From NCBI GenBank assembly GCA_017965725.1, contig JAGCPK010000038.1, forward strand, positions 1 to 39,120: DNA of 39,120 bases. Direction: 5' to 3'. Below are positions 30,422 through 39,120 of the stretch, piece by piece. The notes beneath the pieces are model-generated. The model was not told the origin of the DNA, ran no database searches, and was given only the letters and a program-made list of their open reading frames with translations. Positions within the stretch are counted from its first letter, which is position 1. The number at the start of each line of letters is the position of its first letter. A program made the translations under genes and the position numbers. The DNA comes from Prevotella sp. (GTDB lineage Bacteria; Bacteroidota; Bacteroidia; Bacteroidales; Bacteroidaceae).

Positions 30422-32962
30422 CTACTTACCTGCCACGATGTTCTTCAAGGCAGATCCGAAGATAATATATTGTGTGTTGCCGGCAATGGTGCCTTCGTTC
30501 TGTCCCCAGAGGAAGGGCCAGTCATCGTAGTTCTCGAAATGGTCAGGTTTGCGGAAGAGCAGACCTGGGGCCACGTTGCCGGGGATGGCAGAGAAGTCGG
30601 CGCGGTTGTTACCATAGAACACCTGCTTCGGACGTGTGGCACCCACCACAGCCACAAACGAGTAGTTATGGTAGGGGTGGCAGCCATAGAGCCAGTTGCT
30701 GACGCGATAGACCTCATCCTTGCTCACGATGTCGGGGAAGTAGATATGGGCATAGTTGACGGTGATGCCGAAGTTCAGCACGGCATTCACACCAGCCCAG
30801 TTGCCGAGTCCGATGGGTACCCCGTAAGGATTCTGCTGGTCGAAGCCTTTGATATAAGCCTCGTACTTCTCCACGTAAGGACGGAGTTTCTGCTTGTAGG
30901 CCTCGTCCATGTAGGGAACGGCGTCAAGGGCAGTCTGCATGGTGTTTGACACGTTACGGTCAAGGGCCTCCCAGATCTGCTGCTCGTAATTATCGCGATA
31001 CTGCTGTTCCTTCGTGGCAGCGTAGAGTTGGAGGTTCGTTGCCAGGTCACCGCGATTGTTGCGGGCGAAGGGTTGGCGACGGCGTCCATTATTCTGTTGT
31101 GGCTGGTTCATCAGTTCGGTGGCCTCTTTCATCAGACGCTTCGACTGGGTGAGGGCGCGCTGGGCCAAGTCGTCGTTATATCCTGTGAGGGCCCGACTGG
31201 CAGCGGCAAACATCGTGGCAGCCTGGAAGTCGAGGCTGGGATTACGGTTGGTGAAAGCCCACATGTCGTCGGGCGTACCACTGCGCTTCCCGTCGGCAGA
31301 CACCTCGTAGGGCTTCAGACTCGGGTCGTAGTGCAGGCCGTCGGTGATACTGGCGGCATCACCGAGATGGTGGTAGTTGTCGAGGATGGAGTTGGAGAGG
31401 GTAGAGGCCATGTGTCCAATCTGCTCTGCCTGTGCCACGAGGTTCAGCGTACCATGTTCGATGAACTGCAGGATATCGGGTACACCGTCGGGCCTGTGCA
31501 GATCGACATAACGCTGTTTCTGACTGACGAACGTCTCATCGCGCTGGGGTTTGAAGAGTTCCCATGTGCGGATGAAGTTCTGTACGACGCTGACGTTCGA
31601 CCCCGTCTCGATGTCGAAGTCACCGGCATCAAAGAAACCGCCGATGTTCAGCCCTGGAATCAGTTCGTAAGGCTTGTACTTCGTGTCGGTCTGTGCCCCC
31701 TGATGGTGCAGGTCGAAGTGGTCGCTCTCAGGTGCCTGCAGATAACCTTCCTTGAAAGGCTCGCCGTGCCAGGTGCGGTAACCCTCATTTACGTACATGT
31801 GGTTCATGTGGATAGGTACCCATACATCCGTGGTGGCGTCGGTGATCTTGTCATAGACATGCTCATCGATGAGGAAATCATTTGTTTTGGTATTGCCGTA
31901 TTGGATGTAATAGACGCCCGGCTGCTTCACGCTTGAGAAGTCGAACTTCACATAATTATATTTAAAGTAAGGTCCCCACGACTGGATATTACCCTTATAA
32001 GCCTCTACCGTGGTGCCGTCCTCCTTGATGCGCATCAGGGAGGCAGTGGCCTTTGGCTCGTCTTTCTTGTCGAGTTCTATGACAGCCACCTTCGGTTGCT
32101 CGGGGATATAACCAATCTGCGAGAAACCGATGTTCGGCTCACGGATCCAACCCGGGATGGCGTGTGGCTCCACTGTCCAGGTGATGACCTTGCCCGTCTT
32201 GCCTTTCGGGAGTACGCTGCGCAGCACGAACCAGCCGTTCTGTGCCAGCATGCGTCCGTCGTAGAGTTTCAGTTCTGCGTCGCTGCTGGTAATCTTTACC
32301 ATCCTCTCCGGTGCGTCAGAAGCCATGATGATGCTGTGGCCTGTCTCGATGGGCAACGGGTCGATGAATCGGCCTGTCCCTCTGTCATCGTAAGTCTTGA
32401 AACCCTTGAACTGACGGGGCTTCTCACTATTCGGACGGGTGATGGTCTGACTCGTCGCATAACGGGGCAGACGTCCCAGACGTCCGTCCATGACAAATGT
32501 CTTCAGCCAGTACTGCGAAGGCAGGAACTCTATATTAAAGCCTGCGTCGCCAGCCAACTTCTCTGGCACGGGCTTGTCCAGATAGACGGCAATCTCCACA
32601 GCCTTGCCTTTCGCTGTGACCACGACACGACTGTCGAAGTCATAATCGTCGTAACGCATCGACACCTCGATGCTGCCATTCTCACGATCCACCTTACGGT
32701 TGGTCATCTTCGGCACAAGGTCCCATTGCTCAGGCGTATTGTTCAGACGGACTGCGCCGCCCTGCACGGTGCGCACACCGTGGTGGATAATCTCAATACC
32801 CGAGTTCTTCTCGTCGTTAAAACCGCCGTTAAAACTGTTGCTGAAAACCAGCACATTCACACCCTGACGCTCGAAATACTCCAGATCGTTCAGTTGTAAG
32901 TCTTGCGCATGACAAAGTGATGCCACCATCAGCAGCATCGTTGGTAATAATAGTCTATTCAT
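30422..32962 (-). CDS. Glycoside hydrolase family 9 with CelD-N Ig-like domain
   Basis: This 846-residue protein has a signal peptide (MNRLLLPTMLLMVASLCHAQ), a beta-rich N-terminal region of about 250 residues that I do not recognise, an Ig-like CelD_N domain (about 275-370, NIGFSQIGYIPEQPKVAVIEL), and a GH9 (alpha/alpha)6 barrel (about 375-840). Catalytic features are the Asp pair in GGFFDAGDFD (Asp445, Asp448), the CHPYHNYSFVAVVG segment near 761-774, and the proton donor Glu823 in WGQNEGTIAGN. GH9 enzymes are mostly endo- or exo-beta-glucanases inverting at beta-1,4 bonds; some act on glucosamine or mixed-linkage glucan. No cellulose-binding or sorting domain is visible. It opens the operon with the sensor pair. 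Confidence 0.92.
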   Translation of the reverse strand: MNRLLLPTMLLMVASLCHAQDLQLNDLEYFERQGVNVLVFSNSFNGGFNDEKNSGIEIIHHGVRTVQGGAVRLNNTPEQWDLVPKMTNRKVDRENGSIEVSMRYDDYDFDSRVVVTAKGKAVEIAVYLDKPVPEKLAGDAGFNIEFLPSQYWLKTFVMDGRLGRLPRYATSQTITRPNSEKPRQFKGFKTYDDRGTGRFIDPLPIETGHSIIMASDAPERMVKITSSDAELKLYDGRMLAQNGWFVLRSVLPKGKTGKVITWTVEPHAIPGWIREPNIGFSQIGYIPEQPKVAVIELDKKDEPKATASLMRIKEDGTTVEAYKGNIQSWGPYFKYNYVKFDFSSVKQPGVYYIQYGNTKTNDFLIDEHVYDKITDATTDVWVPIHMNHMYVNEGYRTWHGEPFKEGYLQAPESDHFDLHHQGAQTDTKYKPYELIPGLNIGGFFDAGDFDIETGSNVSVVQNFIRTWELFKPQRDETFVSQKQRYVDLHRPDGVPDILQFIEHGTLNLVAQAEQIGHMASTLSNSILDNYHHLGDAASITDGLHYDPSLKPYEVSADGKRSGTPDDMWAFTNRNPSLDFQAATMFAAASRALTGYNDDLAQRALTQSKRLMKEATELMNQPQQNNGRRRQPFARNNRGDLATNLQLYAATKEQQYRDNYEQQIWEALDRNVSNTMQTALDAVPYMDEAYKQKLRPYVEKYEAYIKGFDQQNPYGVPIGLGNWAGVNAVLNFGITVNYAHIYFPDIVSKDEVYRVSNWLYGCHPYHNYSFVAVVGATRPKQVFYGNNRADFSAIPGNVAPGLLFRKPDHFENYDDWPFLWGQNEGTIAGNTQYIIFGSALKNIVAGK

Positions 32963-33053
32963 TTTCCTTTCACTTAAGTAAAACGTTTGATAATATAACC
33001 CTATATAATATCGAATGTCTATTCCTGTACCTTTTTATTAAAGAACTTTAACC
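32963..33053 (-). other. Gap between the oxidoreductase and GH9 genes
   Basis: This AT-rich stretch of 91 bp shows no good TAnnTTTG box and no hairpin terminator. The GH9 operon may therefore be read from the Gfo/Idh promoter or use a different type of promoter. Confidence 0.4.
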
Positions 33054-34061
33054 TTATTCTTCATCCATCGGGTAGCGGACGTCCCACTCTTTGCGGAGAT
33101 TGTCCATGAGTTGCATGATGTAGAGCGTCTCCTCATGCGGCATCTCGCGAGGCTCCAGCAGGTCGTCGATGAGTGCCTGCCTACAGGCCAGGAACTGGTA
33201 TTCGTACCCCGTAATCTGGTGGGGGACGTGGATGGTCTCGATATAGGTGCGGTCAGGACCATTCACGGTGATCTGCTGAGGATTGTTGATGTTGTCGATG
33301 ATCAGATTACCTTCCGTGCCTGCTATCACGCCGATATTGTCGCCTACGCAGGCAGCGCTCGACTGGAGGTTACAGAGCATACCGTCGGCCAGCACGAGAC
33401 TGATGGCGTTGGTCAGGTCCATGCCTGTCTTCGACTTCACACACTGGCTCTTTATGGTGAGAATGTTTGCGGAGAAGAACATCCGCACAAAGTTGAGGGC
33501 ATAGACGCCGAGGTCGAGCAGCGCCCCGCCACAGAGGTCTGGACGCATGATGCGGGGCTTGTCGCCCATCGAGTAGCCGAGTGTAGCAGTGAGGAGACGA
33601 GGCTCGCCGATGCGTCCGCTGTTGATGAGGTCGCGCATCATTTGAACCACAGGCTGGTAGCGCGTCCAGATGGCTTCTGCCAGGAAGACCTTCCGTGCAT
33701 GAGCCAGGTCGATGATCTCCTTCGCCTGTCTTGCGTTTGCCATGAAAGCCTTCTCCACGAGACAGGGCTTGCCTGCCATCAGCGCCTCTTTCGTCACGTC
33801 ATAGTGATGCGAGTGGGGCGTGCCGATATACACGAGGTCCACGTTGGGGTCGGCAATCAGTTCTGCATAGGAACCATAAGCCTTCGCAATCTTCCACTTG
33901 GCGGCAAAAGCATCCGCCGTTTCCTGTGAGCGCGAGCCTACGGCGTAGGCCTCGCATTCTGTCAGACCATTCAGGGTGATGGCAGCCTTCTCTGCTATCC
34001 AACCAGTACCGATGATACCGACACGTAAAATACCATTTTCCATCATAATCGACTTTGCCAT
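33054..34061 (-). CDS. Gfo/Idh/MocA family NAD(P)-dependent oxidoreductase
   Basis: The protein has 335 residues from ATG 34061 (MAKSIMMENGILRVGIIGTGWIAEKAA). The open frame extends 48 codons further to 34205, but that part contains the promoter and is not protein-like. An N-terminal Rossmann fold has GIIGTGWIA and the family's catalytic EKAFMANA (EKP-type motif with Ala instead of Pro), followed by the alpha/beta substrate domain (RPDLCGGALLDLGVYALN). Members oxidise or epimerise sugars and inositols. The EKA variation also occurs in the dimeric dihydrodiol/glucose-fructose oxidoreductase branch. The substrate is unknown. It is 91 bp upstream of the GH9 gene on the same strand. Confidence 0.92.
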   Translation of the reverse strand: MAKSIMMENGILRVGIIGTGWIAEKAAITLNGLTECEAYAVGSRSQETADAFAAKWKIAKAYGSYAELIADPNVDLVYIGTPHSHHYDVTKEALMAGKPCLVEKAFMANARQAKEIIDLAHARKVFLAEAIWTRYQPVVQMMRDLINSGRIGEPRLLTATLGYSMGDKPRIMRPDLCGGALLDLGVYALNFVRMFFSANILTIKSQCVKSKTGMDLTNAISLVLADGMLCNLQSSAACVGDNIGVIAGTEGNLIIDNINNPQQITVNGPDRTYIETIHVPHQITGYEYQFLACRQALIDDLLEPREMPHEETLYIMQLMDNLRKEWDVRYPMDEE

Positions 34062-34081
34062 AGTTAATCTTCTTTTGTGTG

Positions 34082-34110
34082 CAAAGATACTAAAATAATT
34101 TGTAATACAA
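34082..34110 (-). promoter_or_regulatory. Promoter of the Gfo/Idh gene
   Basis: On the minus strand a perfect -7 box TATCTTTG lies at 34089-34082, and a -33 TTG at 34110-34108 is 18 bp upstream. It sits just before ATG 34061, supporting that start. Confidence 0.6.
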
Positions 34111-34140
34111 TAGCGAAAGCGTTTTTTTTCTATCTTTTTG

Positions 34141-34171
34141 TTGCGTGTTTGCGAGAAAAGCATTACCTTTG
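34141..34171 (+). promoter_or_regulatory. Promoter of the porin gene
   Basis: A -33 TTG (34141-34143) and a perfect -7 box TACCTTTG (34164-34171) are 20 bp apart, giving a leader of about 36 nt before ATG 34214. Confidence 0.6.
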
Positions 34172-34213
34172 CACCCGCATGAACTAAACAACCAATTATA
34201 AACAAATGAAAAA

Positions 34214-35299
34214 ATGAGAAAACAAAGTTTCATGTGGCGGACATTGGCAGTGGCACTGGCAGTGTTCAGCAGTGTTGCAGCAATGGGGCAACAAAAAGAT
34301 TCAGACGTGGATTGGCTAAAAGATTTCACGAGTCGTATCACACTCAACGGTTATGCACAGGGAGGCTGGTCGTATCAGGATCCCAACGGTGTGAAAACCA
34401 ACAGTTACAACCTTAAACGCACCCTCCTTTGGGGAAAGGCACGCATCACAGACCGCTGGTCGTTTATGTTCATGCACGATTTCTCAAGTGTCGTACAAGA
34501 GTTCTACACCGACTACCGTATTACCAAGGATAATTCTATGACCGTCCGTCTCGGACAGTTCAAGCACTCGTACTCGATGGAGAACCCGCTTTCTCCGACG
34601 ATGCTTGAACTGATCGACGTCTATTCGCAGGCCGTGCTCTATCTGGCCGGTGAGGGACCAGATCCGCTGAACGGCGTGAACTACGGACGTGACATGGGTC
34701 TCGAGGTCTATGGCGACCTGGCCAATGGTCTCTTCCGATATAACCTTGCGCTGATGAGCGGACAGGGTATCAACCGCAAGGACCTCAACAACCAGAAAGA
34801 CTTTATCGCCAAACTCGAAGTGAAACCCTTCGATGGCTTCCGTGTCGTGGCTTCGGGCTATCTCGGCACAGGTTGTGCCGTGGGTACGGCAGCATGGAAT
34901 CCCGATATTCAGGTAGGCGACAACTATAAGCGCAACCGCTATAGTGTGGGTGCAGAGTATAAGACAGCCCCCTATACAGGTAGTAAATACAAGGAGGCCC
35001 GTCCTGCCAGTGTCCGTGCTGAGTGGCTTGGTGGACAGGATGGCGAGGTTGGTTCTCGTGGCGGTTATGTCACCACGTGTATCCCCGTGGTGGATGCCCT
35101 CGACGTAGTAGCCAGTGGTGAGACCTACGACCGTAACACGAAGGTGGATGGATGGGATCAGACGAACCTCACCTTCGGCCTGCAGTACTGGTTCTACAAG
35201 AAGTGCCGTGTGCAGTTGCAATATACCCGTTGTCTCCTCGGCGAGAACCTCGGCAAGGACTACAACTGGCTTCAGGCCCAAGTGCAAGTAGCGTTTTAA
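34214..35299 (+). CDS. Outer-membrane porin, OprO/OprP-like
   Basis: This 361-residue protein has a signal peptide (about 1-25, ending VAAMGQ), then a 16-strand-type barrel with the typical porin O/P sequences NGYAQGGWSYQDPNG, LKRTLLWGKARITDRWSFMFMHDFSS, VRLGQFKHSYSMENPLSP and GRDMGLEVYGDL. It ends in a final strand WLQAQVQVAF with terminal Phe for BAM insertion. Phosphate- or polyphosphate-selective action is known for Pseudomonas members; Bacteroidota members are untested as a group. The sodium symporter gene follows after 36 bp, so the two could be a pair that takes a small anion or metabolite across both membranes (inference). Confidence 0.9.
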   Translation: MRKQSFMWRTLAVALAVFSSVAAMGQQKDSDVDWLKDFTSRITLNGYAQGGWSYQDPNGVKTNSYNLKRTLLWGKARITDRWSFMFMHDFSSVVQEFYTDYRITKDNSMTVRLGQFKHSYSMENPLSPTMLELIDVYSQAVLYLAGEGPDPLNGVNYGRDMGLEVYGDLANGLFRYNLALMSGQGINRKDLNNQKDFIAKLEVKPFDGFRVVASGYLGTGCAVGTAAWNPDIQVGDNYKRNRYSVGAEYKTAPYTGSKYKEARPASVRAEWLGGQDGEVGSRGGYVTTCIPVVDALDVVASGETYDRNTKVDGWDQTNLTFGLQYWFYKKCRVQLQYTRCLLGENLGKDYNWLQAQVQVAF

Positions 35300-35330
35300 A
35301 GGTAAAAAAGTAAAAAGGTAAAAAGGTAAG
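35298..35330. repeat. AAAAGGT heptamer-like repeat between porin and symporter genes
   Basis: Four to five imperfect copies of a 7- to 8-bp unit (AAAGGTA / AAAAGTA) fill the gap. A reverse-complement relative lies at 22972-22994. No hairpin terminator is present, so readthrough from the porin gene is likely. Confidence 0.7.
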
Positions 35331-35335
35331 ATACA

Positions 35336-36862
35336 ATGATTATCAAAGTTCTTTTGACGGTAATTTTCCTGGTTGTGATGATAGGTGTGGGTGTGTACTC
35401 ACGCCAGCAGGCCAGAAGTGTTGACGGTTTTGTGTTAGGTGGTCGTGCCGTAGGTCCTTGGCTTACAGCATTTGCTTTCGGAACTTCCTACTTCTCGGCA
35501 GTGGTCTTCGTGGGCTATGCCGGACAGTTCGGATGGAAGTACGGTCTGTCGTCTGCGTGGATTGGTATCGGCAATGCCATTATCGGCTCCCTCCTGGCAT
35601 GGATTATCTTAGGTCGTCGCACGAAACTGATGACACAGCATATCGAGTCGCGCACCATGCCCGACTTCTTTGGCACCCGTTTCAACGATCAGGGATTGCG
35701 TGTGGTGGCTTCCGTCATTGCCTTCGTGTTCCTGATTCCCTATACAGCAGGTGTCTATAGTGGTATCTCTCGCCTCTTCGAAATGGGCTTCGATATTCCA
35801 TACGAGTATTGTGTCATTGTGATGTCCATCTTAACGGCTGTCTATGTGATTATCGGTGGCTACAAGGCTACCGCTATGAACGACTTCATTCAGGGTATCA
35901 TCATGCTCTTTGGCATTGTGGCTGTCATTCTGGCTGTGCTGAATGCACAAGGCGGTCTGACGGCTGCTGTGGATAAACTGGCAGTGATTCCCTCCGATGC
36001 CGATCCTGCCGTGAACGGTGGCTTTGCCTCGTGGTTCGGTCCTGATCCGTGGGGTCTGCTGGGTGTGGTGATTCTTACCTCACTTGGTACGATGGGACTT
36101 CCCCAGATGGTGGGTAAGTTCTATAGTATTACCGACGAGAGTGCTATCAAGCGTGGCACCGTCATCAGCACCATCTTCGCCTTCATCGTGGCTGGTGGTT
36201 GCTATTTCCTTGGCGGTTTCGGACGTCTGTACGATCCCGTTATCAATGAGGCGACAGGCAAGATAGCCTTCGACTCCATCGTGCCGGCTATGCTTGTCAC
36301 CCTGCCCGACGTGCTGATTGCCCTTGTGGTGCTGCTGGTACTGTCGGCTTCGATGTCAACATTGGCTTCACTGGTGCTGACCTCCAGTTCTACAATGACC
36401 CTCGACCTGATCTACCGCGACAAGAAGTCGTTGCCTGGTGAGGTGGAGGACGGTACCATCGACGATATCGTGGCTGAGAAGATTGAGCGTCGTAAGGTGG
36501 TGGTGATGCGTGTGCTCATCATGTTCTTCATCGTCATCTCATTGCTCATCGCCCTGAATCCCCCGACATTCATCGCCCAACTCATGGGTATCTCCTGGGG
36601 TGCTTTGGCTGGTGCTTTCCTCGCGCCCTTCATGCTGGGTCTCTACTGGCGTGGTGTGACGAAGGCTTCCGTCTGGGCTTGTTTCGTCTGGGGCGTAGGT
36701 CTCACCGTCATCAATATGTTGGCAGGCAACCCCATCAATCCTATCAACTGTGGTGCCATCGCTATGGTGGGTGGCTTCCCAGTGGTTGTGATTGTCAGTC
36801 TGTTGACGAAGAAACTGCCTAAGCAGACCGTCGATAGCATCTTTGAGTGCTATCATAAGTAG
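35336..36862 (+). CDS. Sodium:solute symporter (SSS family)
   Basis: This 508-residue integral membrane protein has about 13 helices. It carries SSS family features: the N-terminal VYSRQQARSVDGFVLGGRAVGPWLTAFAFGTSYFSAVVFVGYAG (unwound TM1 region that binds sodium), FFGTRFNDQGLR, and the signature-like region GGYKATAMNDFIQGIIMLFG. Later helices contain DVLIALVVLLVLSASMSTLASLVLTSSS, with the conserved Ser/Thr pair of the second sodium site. Members import proline, pantothenate, sialic acid, sugars or carboxylates with sodium. The sequence does not settle the substrate. It is probably co-transcribed with the porin. Confidence 0.93.
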   Translation: MIIKVLLTVIFLVVMIGVGVYSRQQARSVDGFVLGGRAVGPWLTAFAFGTSYFSAVVFVGYAGQFGWKYGLSSAWIGIGNAIIGSLLAWIILGRRTKLMTQHIESRTMPDFFGTRFNDQGLRVVASVIAFVFLIPYTAGVYSGISRLFEMGFDIPYEYCVIVMSILTAVYVIIGGYKATAMNDFIQGIIMLFGIVAVILAVLNAQGGLTAAVDKLAVIPSDADPAVNGGFASWFGPDPWGLLGVVILTSLGTMGLPQMVGKFYSITDESAIKRGTVISTIFAFIVAGGCYFLGGFGRLYDPVINEATGKIAFDSIVPAMLVTLPDVLIALVVLLVLSASMSTLASLVLTSSSTMTLDLIYRDKKSLPGEVEDGTIDDIVAEKIERRKVVVMRVLIMFFIVISLLIALNPPTFIAQLMGISWGALAGAFLAPFMLGLYWRGVTKASVWACFVWGVGLTVINMLAGNPINPINCGAIAMVGGFPVVVIVSLLTKKLPKQTVDSIFECYHK

Positions 36863-36881
36863 TTTGCAACCAAGTTGCACG

Positions 36882-36928
36882 GAATGTGCCGTATCTTTGC
36901 AGCGTGAAATTAAAAAAACTGCAAAGAT

Positions 36929-36939
<11 letters not shown>
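36882..36939. repeat. 21-bp inverted repeat spanning promoter and start codon of the metal ATPase
   Basis: The left arm (36882-36902) and right arm (36919-36939) are complementary at 20 of 21 positions; the remaining pair is G-T, so an RNA copy would pair fully. The spacer is 16 nt and A-rich. The left arm contains the -7 box and the right arm contains ATG 36929. A smaller repeat TGCAAC-CAA-GTTGCA lies just upstream (36865-36879). Confidence 0.92.
36892..36899 (+). promoter_or_regulatory. -7 box of the metal ATPase gene
   Basis: TATCTTTG matches TAnnTTTG exactly. Candidate -33 elements (TTTG 36863-36866, TTG 36875-36877) have poor spacing (25 and 14 bp), which fits a promoter needing an activator. 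The same box is mirrored on the minus strand at 36929-36922 by the inverted repeat. Confidence 0.55.
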
Positions 36940-38953
<2,014 letters not shown>

Positions 38954-38992
38954 GCGTTTCTTTTCAGTTATTATCTACAATATATGCAGCTA

Positions 38993-39118
38993 TTAATAGC
39001 CATACACCAGCCCGTACTTCTCATGGAGCTGGCGCAGGGCGCCGTTGGCTTTCATTTGGGCAATGACGGCGTTGACAAAGGCGAGCAGATCGTCCTGACC
39101 TTTGCGCATCAGCACACC
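38993..39118 (-). CDS. Extracellular solute-binding protein family 3, C-terminal fragment
   Basis: The last 41 codons of a minus-strand gene run in from the window end: GVLMRKGQDDLLAFVNAVIAQ, then MKANGALRQLHEKYGLVYGY and a TAA at 38993-38995. This matches the C-terminal lobe of SBP_bac_3 periplasmic or membrane-attached binding proteins (KGQ-D-LL-FVN, ALRQLHEKYG), which feed amino-acid ABC importers or act in lytic transglycosylases. The N-terminal part is outside the window, so the exact type is open. It is convergent with the metal ATPase gene (39 bp gap). Confidence 0.8.
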   Translation of the reverse strand, partial: GVLMRKGQDDLLAFVNAVIAQMKANGALRQLHEKYGLVYGY

Positions 39119-39120
39119 AA

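Noticed and set aside
35964-35974. TGTGGATAA, a perfect DnaA-box complement
   Set aside because: It is a single match inside the symporter coding region, expected by chance.

Overview
The window is a gene-dense piece of a Bacteroidales chromosome, most likely from Prevotellaceae (Prevotella or a close relative). The evidence is the repeated TTTG / TAnnTTTG promoter pattern of Bacteroidota, the many TonB-linked and beta-barrel outer-membrane proteins, a PorE-like OmpA lipoprotein, a B12-dependent ribonucleotide reductase and start regions without obvious Shine-Dalgarno sites. I see no tRNA, rRNA, CRISPR array, prophage or intact insertion sequence. Both edges cut genes.

Layout. 1-4187 (+): the 3' end of a class II ribonucleotide reductase, folB, a periplasmic amidase and an MCE/MlaD protein. 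4188-6374: dnaA, followed by a GC-rich intergenic array of nine 42/43-bp hairpin-forming units between the convergent ends of dnaA and an SDR gene. 6375-9227 (-): the SDR oxidoreductase and a BtuB-like TonB receptor; divergent from the receptor is a GH53 endo-galactanase (9374-10387 +). 10368-12893 (-): the rsmF-like/thyA/folA operon. 12999-14814 (+): a small membrane-stress-type operon (DUF6249-like, PspC, ECF sigma, DUF5056-like). Its last gene overlaps the 3' end of a PorE-like lipoprotein gene (14696-16780 -) by 119 bp. 16971-18053 (+): a secreted protein of unknown function. 18077-20170 (-): topB.

20241-32962 (-) is a run of eight tightly spaced genes, probably one operon ending in a hairpin terminator. 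In transcription order it encodes a GH9 glycosidase, two paralogous membrane sensors that lack kinase ATPase domains (one keeps the phospho-acceptor His, the other has Ala there), a large carboxypeptidase-regulatory/beta-barrel protein, a TonB receptor, an ECF transporter S component, an iron-type alcohol dehydrogenase and an NAD-dependent epimerase. A Gfo/Idh oxidoreductase (33054-34061 -) lies just upstream. 34214-38953 (+): a porin, a sodium:solute symporter and a Zn/Cd-type P1B ATPase. The far end holds the tail of a solute-binding protein (-).

The most unusual features are the incomplete-kinase pair inside the GH9/TonB/ECF operon, the structured 85-bp/42-bp repeat array beside dnaA, a 21-bp inverted repeat that includes the promoter and start codon of the metal ATPase, and short oligonucleotide repeats inserted in frame inside conserved enzymes (metal ATPase, rRNA methyltransferase, TonB receptor).
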